Assembly (NCBI GenBank): GCA_039029735.1
Contig: JBCCFL010000002.1
Span: forward strand, 1 to 64,000
Direction: 5' to 3'
Length of the DNA stretch: 64,000 nucleotides
Source: CADEDH01 sp039029735
GTDB taxonomy: Bacteria > Actinomycetota > Acidimicrobiia > Acidimicrobiales > SZUA-35
This document shows positions 9,700 to 18,337 of this stretch, one piece after another. The notes beneath the pieces were generated by a model. The model saw only the letters and a list, made by a program, of their open reading frames with translations, was not told where the DNA came from and ran no database searches. Position numbers and translations under genes: made by a program. Within the stretch, counting starts at the first letter, position 1. Each line of letters starts with the position of its first letter.

Positions 9700-11124
9700 A
9701 TGGTGAACGCCGTGCAACGGAGCTACGCACTCGGCTCGGAGGCCGAGCAGGCGGCGATCGCCGCCGGTCTGGCCGAGGCGGACTGGTACCGCACCCCGAT
9801 CGATCCCGACCGGCTGCGCAAGCTGACCGCCCGCACCAACCTCAACGCCGCGCTCCACGTGGGCCTGTACGTCGCGTTGCTGGTCGGCTCCGGCGTGTGG
9901 TTGTACCTCTCGCTCTGGTCGTGGTGGACGATCCCCGCACTCGTCGTGTACGGCACGCTGTATGGGAGCTCGGCTGACCCGCGATGGCACGAGTGTGGGC
10001 ACGGCACGGCGTTCCGCAGCCCGCTACTCAACGACCTCGTCTACTACCCGGCGTCGTTCATGCTGCTGCGCGACGCCACTCTCTGGCGGTGGTCACACGT
10101 GCGCCACCACAGCGACACGATCATCGTTGCCCGCGACCCCGAAATCATCCTCCCTCGGCCGCCCCGAGCCGTCGACTGGTTCCCGAACCTGTTCAACGTG
10201 AGGAACGGCCCGAAGTCGATGGCCCGCACCGTGCGCCACGCGTTCGGGAAGATCTCCGACGGCGACCGCTCGTTCGTGCCCGAGCGCGAGCACCACAAGA
10301 TCGTGTGGGAGGGGCGGGCCTACGTTGCGATCTGGGTGGGCGTGATCGGCTGGTGCGTGATCACGACGAGCCTGGTGCCGCTGCTGTTCGTGGTGGGGCC
10401 GTCGTTCTACGGCGCAGGACTGATGCTCGTGCTCGGTACCACCCAGCACCTGGGGCTCCGGGAGGACGTGCTCGACCATCGGCTCAACACGCGCACGATG
10501 TACCTCAACCCGGTGCTCCGGTTCCTGTACTGGAACATGAACTACCACGTGGAGCATCACATGTTCCCGACCGTGCCCACCCACAACCTGCGCGCCCTGC
10601 ACAACGAGATCAAGGACGACCTTCCCCGTCCCAGCCCGTCGCTCATCGGGGCCTATCGCGAGCTGGTGCCGGCGCTGATCCGGCAGCACCGCGACCCGAC
10701 GTACGACATCGAGCGACCGCTGCCGTCGCCGTCTTCGGTCTCCACCGCCCACACCGATGCAAACCCTGAGATTCGCCTGGATACGGACGCGCACCACGAG
10801 GGAGTCGTCGACGTGTGTGCCGTCGACGACCTCGAACCGGGGCAGGTTCGCCGCCTCGACGTCGGCGACACCACGTTCGCCGTCTACCGGGTGGACGACG
10901 TCTACTTCGCCACCGACGGCATCTGCACCCACAGCCGCCGGGTACACCTCGCCGATGGCATCGTGATCGACGGTCAGATCGAATGCCCCAAGCACAACGG
11001 CCGGTTCGACATCCGATCGGGCGAGCCCACCCGGGCCCCGGTGTGTGTCGCGCTCACCACTCATGAGGTGACCATCGTCGGCGGCAGGGTCACGATGCGT
11101 CTGCCGCCGACGACGTCGGCTTAG
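9700..11124 (+). CDS. Membrane di-iron fatty acid desaturase/hydroxylase fused to a C-terminal Rieske [2Fe-2S] domain
   Basis: 474 residues. Residues ~45-75 and ~205-250 are membrane segments. The three histidine boxes are HECGHG (~99), HVRHH (~130) and NYHVEHH (~283). Residues ~365-470 form a Rieske ferredoxin domain with CTH and CPKH ligand pairs. The desaturase part should oxygenate or desaturate a lipid-like or other hydrophobic substrate, with the fused iron-sulfur domain delivering electrons. The two domains are joined by a charged linker. Its stop overlaps the stop of the convergent lectin gene. The substrate is unknown. It lies after the importer terminator, so it is probably a separate unit. 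Confidence 0.82.
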   Translation: MVNAVQRSYALGSEAEQAAIAAGLAEADWYRTPIDPDRLRKLTARTNLNAALHVGLYVALLVGSGVWLYLSLWSWWTIPALVVYGTLYGSSADPRWHECGHGTAFRSPLLNDLVYYPASFMLLRDATLWRWSHVRHHSDTIIVARDPEIILPRPPRAVDWFPNLFNVRNGPKSMARTVRHAFGKISDGDRSFVPEREHHKIVWEGRAYVAIWVGVIGWCVITTSLVPLLFVVGPSFYGAGLMLVLGTTQHLGLREDVLDHRLNTRTMYLNPVLRFLYWNMNYHVEHHMFPTVPTHNLRALHNEIKDDLPRPSPSLIGAYRELVPALIRQHRDPTYDIERPLPSPSSVSTAHTDANPEIRLDTDAHHEGVVDVCAVDDLEPGQVRRLDVGDTTFAVYRVDDVYFATDGICTHSRRVHLADGIVIDGQIECPKHNGRFDIRSGEPTRAPVCVALTTHEVTIVGGRVTMRLPPTTSA

Positions 11125-12059
11125 GTGAGGCTCTCGCAGTCGTTGCTCCACCAGTCCCAAACGCAGGCCTTGGCCCACTTCACCCGGGAGTGGCCGCCGA
11201 TGATCACGCTGGTCTCTCGCAAGTTGGCGACGGGCTCGTTGAACTGGTCGCTCGTGAGTCGTCGGGTGGCCACACGGTCGATGCCACGCGGGTCGGTGTA
11301 CCACACATGGAGGGTCGCCTCCTTGCAGAAGCCCCAGATCTGGAAGTACGTCTGGTGCCGCCCGGTGTTGTCGTGGAGGGTGCCAGCCGAGAGCGTGCCG
11401 CCACAGACCTGCGACTCAACGCCCGTCGTGCCGTCCGGCCCGGGGGTGATGTAGGGCGGGGCCGGCTCCTCGGGCGGTGGCGGAGGCGGCGGATCGGGCG
11501 GAGCCGGCGTCGACGGAGGCGGCGTCGGTGCTGGCTGCGGCGGTGGTGACGGCGCGGGTGGCGTGGGGGCCGGAGGCGTCGGGCTCGGAGCGGGCGCCGG
11601 AGGGGTCGGTGCAGGCGACGGCGAGACCGTGTTCGTGGCCCACACCGGGGAGGATCCGCGATAGATCACGAGGTTGCAGTCGCCCTGCATCACGATCCGA
11701 TCGCCGCCCGAGCCGTGCGTGTTGCTTGCCCACACTGGTCGCCAGTCCGAGGTGTACAACACGAAGTTGCCGTCACCCTGCATCACCGCTCTGCTTGCCC
11801 CCGAGCCCACGGTGTTCGATGCCCAGAGCGGAGTGCTTCCCCGGTAGAGCACCAGGTTCTGATCGCCCTGAAGCACGAGGAAGCAATCGCTCACACTCAC
11901 GAGGCGGTCGTCTCGCCCCATCTGCTCGTTGGCTCGAAGCGTGTCCCCTTTGTTCGCCGCATTGGCGCTCGGCGCCCCGGCGATCATGATTGACGCAATC
12001 AGCGCAATCACCACCACAGGCCAGGCCGCCCTGACTCGTCCCGGTCTTCTTCGTCGCAT
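11121..12059 (-). CDS. Secreted bulb-type (B-) lectin protein with Pro-rich linker
   Basis: 312 residues. A signal peptide (~13-35, ending PSANA) is followed by one B-lectin domain (~36-145) with three mannose-binding QxDxNxVxY-type sites: QGDQNLVLY, QGDGNFVLY and QGDCNLVIY. A long Pro/Ala linker (~147-205) leads to a C-terminal beta domain with four cysteines, probably disulfide-bonded. The ATG has GAGGGGAG upstream. Stop codons of this gene and the Rieske fusion overlap. A carbohydrate-binding role at the cell surface is likely; the ligand is unknown. Confidence 0.85.
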   Translation of the reverse strand: MRRRRPGRVRAAWPVVVIALIASIMIAGAPSANAANKGDTLRANEQMGRDDRLVSVSDCFLVLQGDQNLVLYRGSTPLWASNTVGSGASRAVMQGDGNFVLYTSDWRPVWASNTHGSGGDRIVMQGDCNLVIYRGSSPVWATNTVSPSPAPTPPAPAPSPTPPAPTPPAPSPPPQPAPTPPPSTPAPPDPPPPPPPEEPAPPYITPGPDGTTGVESQVCGGTLSAGTLHDNTGRHQTYFQIWGFCKEATLHVWYTDPRGIDRVATRRLTSDQFNEPVANLRETSVIIGGHSRVKWAKACVWDWWSNDCESLT

Positions 12060-12197
12060 CGAGGCTCCCCTCGGTTTGGCTCAGCCTGTCGCCGAGCACC
12101 CAACTGATTGCGACGCATTAAGCCAGACCGCGCCTCCGGGTTGAAGAGGCGACCAGCAGACGTCCGGGAAACGTCCGCCTGCGGCCGGCGACGGAGC

Positions 12198-13112
12198 TCA
12201 GATGATCTCGACCGGTGTACCGAGGGGGAGGAACTCGGCGAGATCAGTGATCACGTGGTTGGGAAGGCGAACGCACCCGTGGCTCACCTCGGACCCGATC
12301 GCGTCCGGGTCGTTGGTGCCGTGGATGCCGATGATGGCGGGTCGCCCGTTGAACGTGTGGAGACTCTCGCTGTGGCCCGACAGCACGAACGCGTACGGGC
12401 CATACACTGAGCCCGGTTCGTCCACTCGGATGAGGTTCTCGGTGAAGAAGGTGCCCACCGGTGTGGGCGTCGCTCCGGTGCCGACGGCCACCTCGGTCTC
12501 GAGGGCCACCTCGCCATCGTCGAGCACGGTGAGCGAGAACTCGGCCCGGTCAACCACCACGCGGTAGGGGTTGGCGAACAGCTCCACATCGGCGAGCGGC
12601 AACCAGCCGGTGGTGCCGTTCGGCTCCACCGGCAGATGCACCTCGAGCCACGCTCCATCGACGGTTCGGCTGGCCCAACCGGCGGTCAACGTGCGTTGAT
12701 CGTCGACGGCGAGGAAGTGCACCGGGTCGTCGTCGGTGGGGGTGAAGGTCGCGACTGTGGGCGCCGTTTCGGATGGGGCCTGGCGGGCGATGGTGCGAGC
12801 AACGTCCGCTCGGGTTGCGGCCACGACGGCCACGTTGGGCGAACCCGTCGAGATCGCGTCGATCTCGTTGTCGACCTCGACGGGTTCTGATGCCGGCATG
12901 ACGGCGGTCGGCGCTGCGGGATCGGTGGTCGGTGCGGCCAGCACCGGATCGACTGCGTCGACGCCGGCTGACTTCGCCTGGACCACCGCCCCCGACGCCG
13001 TCTGCTCGACGAGGACCACTCCGCTCGCGGCCACCAGCATGGTGGCGACGATGAACGGAGTCAGTCGTCGCAGCAGCTCGACTGGAGTCACCGCCATGCC
13101 GACCGTGGTCAT
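12198..13112 (-). CDS. L,D-transpeptidase (YkuD family), membrane anchored
   Basis: 304 residues. An N-terminal membrane segment (~15-35) precedes a spacer and a YkuD domain (~205-304). Diagnostic motifs are PTPVGTF, GIHGT and the catalytic SHGCVRLPN. Such enzymes make 3-3 peptidoglycan cross-links or attach proteins to the wall. Its ATG overlaps the stop of the collagen-like gene (ATGA), so the two are coupled and the transpeptidase may act with that wall protein. The domain is complete. Confidence 0.9.
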   Translation of the reverse strand: MTTVGMAVTPVELLRRLTPFIVATMLVAASGVVLVEQTASGAVVQAKSAGVDAVDPVLAAPTTDPAAPTAVMPASEPVEVDNEIDAISTGSPNVAVVAATRADVARTIARQAPSETAPTVATFTPTDDDPVHFLAVDDQRTLTAGWASRTVDGAWLEVHLPVEPNGTTGWLPLADVELFANPYRVVVDRAEFSLTVLDDGEVALETEVAVGTGATPTPVGTFFTENLIRVDEPGSVYGPYAFVLSGHSESLHTFNGRPAIIGIHGTNDPDAIGSEVSHGCVRLPNHVITDLAEFLPLGTPVEII

Positions 13113-13948
13113 CCGGTCAGATGCGACGGATCGTCATGCGACGCAACTGGCGCCGGCGCCTTTGGCATCGCCGGCGGCGCCGCGACCGGTGGCTCGGGAT
13201 CGGCCGGTGGTTCCATGTCGGGCGGATCCATCATCGGGGGCTCCGTCACCGGCGGTTCCGTGGTGGGAGGCTCGGTTGTCGGAGGCTCCGTCACGGGTGG
13301 CTCGGTTGTCGGTGGCTCCGTCACGGGTGGCTCGGTTGTCGGTGGCTCCGTGGTGGGAGGCATCGTGGTTGGCGGATGCTTGGGCTCCTTCGGGCCCTTG
13401 GGTCCCTTTGGGCCTTTGGGCTTGTCGCCGCGTGGTTCGCCGTCTTTCGGGCCTTTGGGCTTGTCGCCGCGTGGTTCGCCGTCTTTCGGGCCTTTGGGCT
13501 TGTCGCCGCGTGGTTCGCCGTCTTTCGGGCCCTTGGGCTTGTCGCCGCTCGGTTCGCCGTCTTTCGGGCCCTTGGGCTTGTCGCCGCTCGGCTTGTCGTC
13601 GCCGCCTCGCGGTTCCCGGGGCTCGCCGCCCTCGCCGCCGTCGCCGTCCCTGGGCCCCTTGGGCTCGCCGTCCCTCGGTCCCCTGGGCGGGCCGTCCTCG
13701 CCCCGCGGCCCGCCAGGCCGCTCGCCGTCGCCGCCCCGCGGACCCCCCGGCTCTCCCTCTCCGTCACGTGGGCCGCCGGGTTCGCCGTCGGGCACTGCTG
13801 GTAGCGGTGGTGGCGTGCCGTGGCCGTCAGAGCCTGCCGACGCAACCTCGGGGTGCGCCAGCAGCATTCCGGCGACGGCCACGACCGCAGCGAACTTCTG
13901 GGTCCTTCGTCGTAGTGGTGTTTGCAAAGGGTGGCTCCTGTTCGCCAT
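13109..13948 (-). CDS. Secreted collagen-like low-complexity protein
   Basis: About 279 residues from ATG 13948 (an upstream ATG at 14044 is less likely, since the signal peptide starts just after 13948). The signal ends PEVASA. The mature part has Gly/Pro/Asp/Lys runs of the G-x-y type (GDKPKGPKDGEP repeats), then TEPPTTEPPVTEPP repeats and a Pro/Ala tail. There is no globular domain. It is coupled by ATGA to the L,D-transpeptidase, which suggests a wall-embedded or wall-spanning structural protein. The opposite strand is open across the repeats; I prefer this strand because it alone has a signal peptide and operon overlap. Confidence 0.65.
   Translation of the reverse strand: MANRSHPLQTPLRRRTQKFAAVVAVAGMLLAHPEVASAGSDGHGTPPPLPAVPDGEPGGPRDGEGEPGGPRGGDGERPGGPRGEDGPPRGPRDGEPKGPRDGDGGEGGEPREPRGGDDKPSGDKPKGPKDGEPSGDKPKGPKDGEPRGDKPKGPKDGEPRGDKPKGPKDGEPRGDKPKGPKGPKGPKEPKHPPTTMPPTTEPPTTEPPVTEPPTTEPPVTEPPTTEPPTTEPPVTEPPMMDPPDMEPPADPEPPVAAPPAMPKAPAPVASHDDPSHLTG
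13214..13372 (-). repeat. Pro/Thr tandem repeat (TEPP units)
   Basis: Short codon-level repeats encode [TV]TEPP-type units in the collagen-like protein. Wall-spanning linkers often look like this. Confidence 0.7.
13414..13600 (-). repeat. 39-bp tandem repeats encoding GDKPKGPKDGEP units
   Basis: About four to five near-identical 39-bp units encode a 13-residue G-x-y-type block, differing mainly at one R/S position. Near-perfect DNA identity points to recent expansion. Confidence 0.75.
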
Positions 13949-14154
13949 CCCGGCGTCGCTGGGGGTGTCGCATCTGATCGACAACACGACGTTCGGGTAC
14001 CGATGGCGTTCCAGTGGTACCGACTCCCGAGCATGTGGATCCATGGGCCCCCGATGAGCGAACCCGCCGTGCCTGCTGGTGTGAAGGGCCTACCGCGAGG
14101 CTGCTGACCTGCGCTTTCAGCCTTGGCGGCGACGCAGGACGATCCCGTCGAATC

Positions 14155-15450
14155 TCAGGGTCGCGGCGTACAGGAGCCGACCGGCGACCAGTCGTCGACG
14201 GCGACTGGCGTCGGGGCTTGCACCTCGACCAGCGCCCAGGAGTCGGCCACCGACGCATCGATCAGCACTCCCCATCGCGCCGGCACGGGAGCTTCGGAGT
14301 AGGTCGCATACGTGCCGGAGGCGTCGGCTTGGCCAATCCAGCCGAACGACCCGGCCTCGGTTCCTCGCAGTGCCCCTTTGCTCAGATCGATCGTCGAGAT
14401 CGGGGTTCCGGTGGCGTCGAGGAAGCGGATCGCCACCGGTGGTGTGAACGCGTCGGCCCGTTGAGCATTGCTCTGCGGATCGTAGAGCCGCAGAGCGCTC
14501 AGCCCACCGTTCAGCTGATGAGTGGAACAGGCGTTGAAGGTCCAGTTGATGAAGGTCACGATCGCGTCGTCAGTAACGGTGATCGTCGAGGGAGTGGTCG
14601 TAGTCGTGTCGTCGCTCTCAGCTGCGGCGCCATCCTCGGTCGGTGTCGAGGTCACCGGAGCCGTGCCCGGCTCCGAGGCCGGCGTGATTCTCTGTGTGGT
14701 GGCGCTGTCGGCGTCACTCTCCACGTTCAGGGTCGTGTCGTCTGCTTGATCTTGCGGTGCCTGGGGTGCGCTCTGCTCGTCGGCGTCGGCCTCGCCGTCG
14801 GGGGCCGGCTGAACGGGACTGTCGACCGGGGTGTTGTCGAGCACGGTGTCACCGCCACTGCGGCTCCAGATGATTGCGACTGCGATCGCCACGACGAGGG
14901 TGACGGTTCCGGCGAACGCCAGTCGTCGGAGTCGGGCCACGGCGCGGTGTTGGAGTTGGTAGATCGCGTTGGCCTCGCGGCCCTGGAGGTCCGCAGCCTG
15001 ATCGGCGGTGAGATCGTCGAAGAACCGGTGTTGGATCGTTTCTCGCTGATCGGGAGAGAGCTCGTCCACGAGCTCGCGCAGCCACATCGCGTCGACCGAT
15101 TCCGACTCGAACTCGCCTGCTGGATCGGCGGCGAGATCGTCGATGTCGATGGTCTCGAACGTTGTCGCCCGAGCGCCGTCTATCACCCGCCGCGACGCCG
15201 CCAGGAAGAGGAACGCACGGAGCGACTGCTCGCGCCGTTTCCGCAGGTGGGGGAGCATCTCATAGCCACTCAGAAGCACGTCGTTGGCCACAGCCTCAGG
15301 GTCGGCGGCCCCGCGCCTCGTGGCGTAGCGGACGAGGCTCGGGCGGTAGTGGCGGACGATCGTCTCGAAGGCGCGGTCGTCGAGGGTCTCGCGCTCACGG
15401 AGCAGCGTGTCGATGTCCGCTCTCGTCGTGCGTTCGGTGCCGACCGCCAC
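14155..15450 (-). CDS. Membrane-tethered ECF-type sigma factor with extracytoplasmic domain (copy 2)
   Basis: 431 residues. Sigma region 2-like sequence lies at ~28-95 and region 4 at ~127-176 (VDELSPDQRETIQHRFFDDL, then YQLQHRAVARLRRL). A membrane helix at ~177-196 comes immediately after, then an acidic Thr-rich linker and a C-terminal beta-rich domain (~290-431) with two cysteines that is unrelated to the tail of copy 1. Region 4 is nearly the same as in copy 1, and both sit divergent from a paralogous surface protein. So the cytoplasmic and partner parts are conserved while the outer domain varies, as expected if the tail is the sensor. No anti-sigma gene is seen. Confidence 0.8.
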   Translation of the reverse strand: MAVGTERTTRADIDTLLRERETLDDRAFETIVRHYRPSLVRYATRRGAADPEAVANDVLLSGYEMLPHLRKRREQSLRAFLFLAASRRVIDGARATTFETIDIDDLAADPAGEFESESVDAMWLRELVDELSPDQRETIQHRFFDDLTADQAADLQGREANAIYQLQHRAVARLRRLAFAGTVTLVVAIAVAIIWSRSGGDTVLDNTPVDSPVQPAPDGEADADEQSAPQAPQDQADDTTLNVESDADSATTQRITPASEPGTAPVTSTPTEDGAAAESDDTTTTTPSTITVTDDAIVTFINWTFNACSTHQLNGGLSALRLYDPQSNAQRADAFTPPVAIRFLDATGTPISTIDLSKGALRGTEAGSFGWIGQADASGTYATYSEAPVPARWGVLIDASVADSWALVEVQAPTPVAVDDWSPVGSCTPRP

Positions 15451-15573
15451 GTGTCACCCCTTCGGCTCCATGCCTCCGCCAAGACCCCGACCGGGCCGGC
15501 CGGGGTCTGGGCAAGCAGTATGAGCCGCCCGGCTCGGCCTGACGTGAGTGAACGTACCCACGACCATCGCGAC

Positions 15574-15584
15574 GCATAAGGAAC
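15574..15584 (+). promoter_or_regulatory. Candidate ECF -35 element (GCATAAGGAAC), second copy
   Basis: Same 11-mer as 1938-1948, upstream of surface protein 2, again preceded by CCCAC and TCGCG blocks. CGTCATT at 15598 is a possible -10 but at a spacing of only 13, so this is unproven. Confidence 0.45.
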
Positions 15585-15663
15585 CCTACGGCTGGTTCGT
15601 CATTAACGGGCACCAGTGCGCTGGACCGTGATCCCGCGCCGTCGTGACAGAGCAGGAGGCTCG

Positions 15664-17094
15664 ATGTTCAGCAATACCAAGCCAGGTACCCGGGTGCCTG
15701 GATCCTCTCGAACCATCTCGGTTGCGGCTGCCATCGGGTTGATCAGCGCCCTGTTGTTGGCGATAACCGCCGCCCCGGCATCGGCCAGCACCAAACTCGA
15801 GATCGGCGGCCAGGTGACCTTCGCCGACGGCGCGCCGGCCTCCGGTGTCGACGTGGATCTGTTCGAGGCTGCAAGCCCATGGCAACGGAGCGATTGGCTG
15901 GGGAGTCGCAGTACCGGCGCCGACGGCCGCTACCAGTTCGACGCCGGGTCGGGTTGTTTCATCGTGGTGTTCATCGCTCCGCTCGGTTCGAGCTTCGATG
16001 TGAACAGCGCTGACTCCTATGACCAGCGCTACGTGTGTGTCGATGGTTCGTCGAACCTCGGTGTGAACGCCACGCTCTACGGCTCCGGCGGTGGGGGCGA
16101 GGATCCCAAGACCCCGCCGCCAACCCACCCGCCGACGCCGACCACGGCGCCGCCGACCACCCACCCGCCGACCACGGCCCCGCCGACCACGCATCCGCCG
16201 CTGCAGCCGCCCCCCTACCTCTGGGATTGCAGGATCTTCCACATCGGTGTCAACTGGGACGACACCTTCTACGTGATATTGCGTTCGGGGGAGCTCCCCC
16301 CCGACACCGAGGTCATCCTGCTCGATCACGATGGTGTTGAGCTGGAGCGTCGCCCATTCAGCGAAGCCGGGAGCCGAGGCTACAACGAGTACCTCCTCCA
16401 CTCTCCCTACCTGCAGGCGAGGCAGGTGAGCCTCCAGGGTAAGAAGACGAAACCGTCCACTCCGAAGACGTGCACCTTCAACCAGTTCTCGCCGGTCGGG
16501 CTCGATCTGGACGGCAGCGGCGCCGTGGAGCGAATCTCGGGTGAGTTCGCGTTCGACTTCGACGCCGACGGCGCAACCGAGGCCGTGTCCGAGTGGTTCG
16601 CCCCGACCGAGGGGATCCTGTTCGACTCCCGCTTCGCCGGGCCTGTGACCGGTGAGCACCTGTTCGGCGACCAGGGCGGCCTCTACACCGATGGCTACGC
16701 CAAGCTCGCTCGTCTCGACGCCGATGCCGACGGCGAGGTGGCCGGTGCCGAACTCGACGGTCTCGCCATCTGGACCGACGCCAACTCCAACGCCATCGTC
16801 GATTCCGGCGAGGTGTCGACCCTGGCCGCCATTGGTGTGACGGCGCTGTCCACCTCGCACATCGACTTCGTGTCGGAGGCCACCCTGGCTGACGGCTCGA
16901 CGATGGTCACCGAGGACCTGTGGTTCCCCGCCGCTGACGCCGGTGCCTCGACCAACCCGATGGGTCGCGTGGCCGTGCTGAGTGCTGCAGGTCTCGGGCT
17001 CCTGGCGCTGGCGGCCGTCGGGGCTCGCCGACGTCGTGGCCAGCTCGATGCTGAGATTGCTGCGTTGGTCGACGACCAGGCGGCAACGTCCTAG
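15664..17094 (+). CDS. Secreted, membrane-anchored surface protein with Ca-binding-like domain (copy 2)
   Basis: 476 residues from ATG 15664, chosen because AGGAGG sits four bases upstream. A signal peptide (core ~21-40, ending APASA) is followed by a Cna-B-like domain (GGQVTFADGAPASGVDVDLF onward), a THPPTTAPP linker, a short copy-specific middle, the conserved calcium-type module (LDLDGSGAVE, FDFDADG, DADADGEV, WTDANSN) and a C-terminal helix before RRRRG. The calcium-type module and the C-terminus closely match copy 1 at 2014. It is divergent from tethered sigma factor copy 2. Confidence 0.8.
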   Translation: MFSNTKPGTRVPGSSRTISVAAAIGLISALLLAITAAPASASTKLEIGGQVTFADGAPASGVDVDLFEAASPWQRSDWLGSRSTGADGRYQFDAGSGCFIVVFIAPLGSSFDVNSADSYDQRYVCVDGSSNLGVNATLYGSGGGGEDPKTPPPTHPPTPTTAPPTTHPPTTAPPTTHPPLQPPPYLWDCRIFHIGVNWDDTFYVILRSGELPPDTEVILLDHDGVELERRPFSEAGSRGYNEYLLHSPYLQARQVSLQGKKTKPSTPKTCTFNQFSPVGLDLDGSGAVERISGEFAFDFDADGATEAVSEWFAPTEGILFDSRFAGPVTGEHLFGDQGGLYTDGYAKLARLDADADGEVAGAELDGLAIWTDANSNAIVDSGEVSTLAAIGVTALSTSHIDFVSEATLADGSTMVTEDLWFPAADAGASTNPMGRVAVLSAAGLGLLALAAVGARRRRGQLDAEIAALVDDQAATS

Positions 17095-17132
17095 GGCGAC
17101 GTCCCGAGCCGACGTTCTCCCCAGCTGGCGCG

Positions 17133-17159
17133 GGGGCCGGGCCGATCGGGCCCGGCCCC
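17133..17159. terminator. Bidirectional hairpin terminator
   Basis: GGGGCCGGGCC and GGCCCGGCCCC form a perfect 11-bp stem with a GATCG loop between the convergent surface-protein and CPBP-like genes. Confidence 0.7.
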
Positions 17160-17188
17160 GAGCCATCCGATGCTGATCGGGGTTGTGG

Positions 17189-18193
17189 TTACAGCTCGAA
17201 GATCCGCGCTACCAGCGGAGCGTCGGCCCAGGTGTGAAACGACAGCACGTGGTAGGCCAGGAAGTGCAGCCAGACGTTGCCGGTCCGCACCGTGAGCATT
17301 CCCTTCACCAGGCCGGGCCCGAAGTTCGACACTGTGATGAACAGGAACGCCAGGATGGCATGGGCGGCACCGTCGTAGATCAGACCCTGATCGGTCGAGC
17401 TGAACACGGCGTAGGCGATCACACACGCCGCGCCCGCACTGACATGGGAACCTGTCATGGCGTAGACGCGAGGCGCGATCACGGCCTGGGTCACGATCAC
17501 CACCGGAAGTCCGGCACCCAGCCCGTACAGCAGGAACGTCAAGGGCGAGGCGACGACCATCTGGCCGAGATCCAGATCGAGGTAGTCGCGCGTGGTGATG
17601 GCCAGGATCAGGTCGATCCCTCCGATCACCACCAGGAGCTTCCAGTCGAGCCTCCAGTTGTTGCCCCGGAGCCCGAGATCTTCATCCGATGACCCCCGCG
17701 AGCGGAGCCACAGATAGGGAACGAGTGCGTACACGATCGGATTGACGGCGGCCCACCAGATGAGGTCGCTCTGGCTCAACGCCGGATCGTTCTCTTGGGG
17801 GTGGTACGTGATCCCGAACAGGCCAAGCACGACCATGGCGGCAACGGTGTAGACGCCAACGACGAGGAGCTCGACGCGCGCTTTCGCGACCTCGGGAGCC
17901 TTCGACCCGTAGTCGGGCAGCTGCCGGTTCCTGGTTATCTCGAAGATGATCCACGACAGCAACAAGAACACAGGGACGGGGGTCAACCGCTCGAAGAAGT
18001 CGTCGGCGACCGTGTCGGCGAGTGCGGGCACGCTGGGTGCCGCCACGGCATAGATGGCGTAGCCACCAACGATGACTGCCAACGACAACCTGACCAAGGT
18101 GTCGGACCAGAGCAGCCTGAACACGTCCCCGATTCCGAGGCGCGGTGGCGGCGATACCACCGCAGTCGCCCGTCTGTCGTTCGCATCGGTCAT
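17189..18193 (-). CDS. CPBP-like polytopic membrane protein, probably without protease residues
   Basis: 334 residues, about eight membrane helices. ATG 18193 is chosen because GGAGG lies five bases upstream. The segment LGLRGNNWRLDWK and the C-terminal TGNVWLHFLAYHVLSF resemble the LGLR and TGSLW-H segments of CPBP (Abi/CAAX-type) membrane proteases. However, the glutamate pair EExxxR expected in the first catalytic helix is absent; that position reads VTQAVIAPRVY. It may therefore be a non-catalytic relative. Convergent with surface protein 2 and divergent from the MalT-type regulator. Confidence 0.55.
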   Translation of the reverse strand: MTDANDRRATAVVSPPPRLGIGDVFRLLWSDTLVRLSLAVIVGGYAIYAVAAPSVPALADTVADDFFERLTPVPVFLLLSWIIFEITRNRQLPDYGSKAPEVAKARVELLVVGVYTVAAMVVLGLFGITYHPQENDPALSQSDLIWWAAVNPIVYALVPYLWLRSRGSSDEDLGLRGNNWRLDWKLLVVIGGIDLILAITTRDYLDLDLGQMVVASPLTFLLYGLGAGLPVVIVTQAVIAPRVYAMTGSHVSAGAACVIAYAVFSSTDQGLIYDGAAHAILAFLFITVSNFGPGLVKGMLTVRTGNVWLHFLAYHVLSFHTWADAPLVARIFEL

Positions 18194-18337
18194 CTCGGCC
18201 TCCGATCCCGTTCCCGTCGACCAGCACCATGTCGCCAGGGTGGGTGAGGCCGCATCACCCACCCCGTACCGCCGGTGGGTGAGGCCGTGTGGTGGTGAGA
18301 TCGTGAACGGGTGACGGGTTGGCCTAGGGTCGCCAAG

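Noticed and set aside
13215..14057. Open frame on the plus strand across the collagen-like gene (Gly/Ser/Val repeat)
   Set aside because: It mirrors the repeat on the opposite strand, lacks a signal or domain, and the minus-strand frame has a signal peptide and operon overlap.
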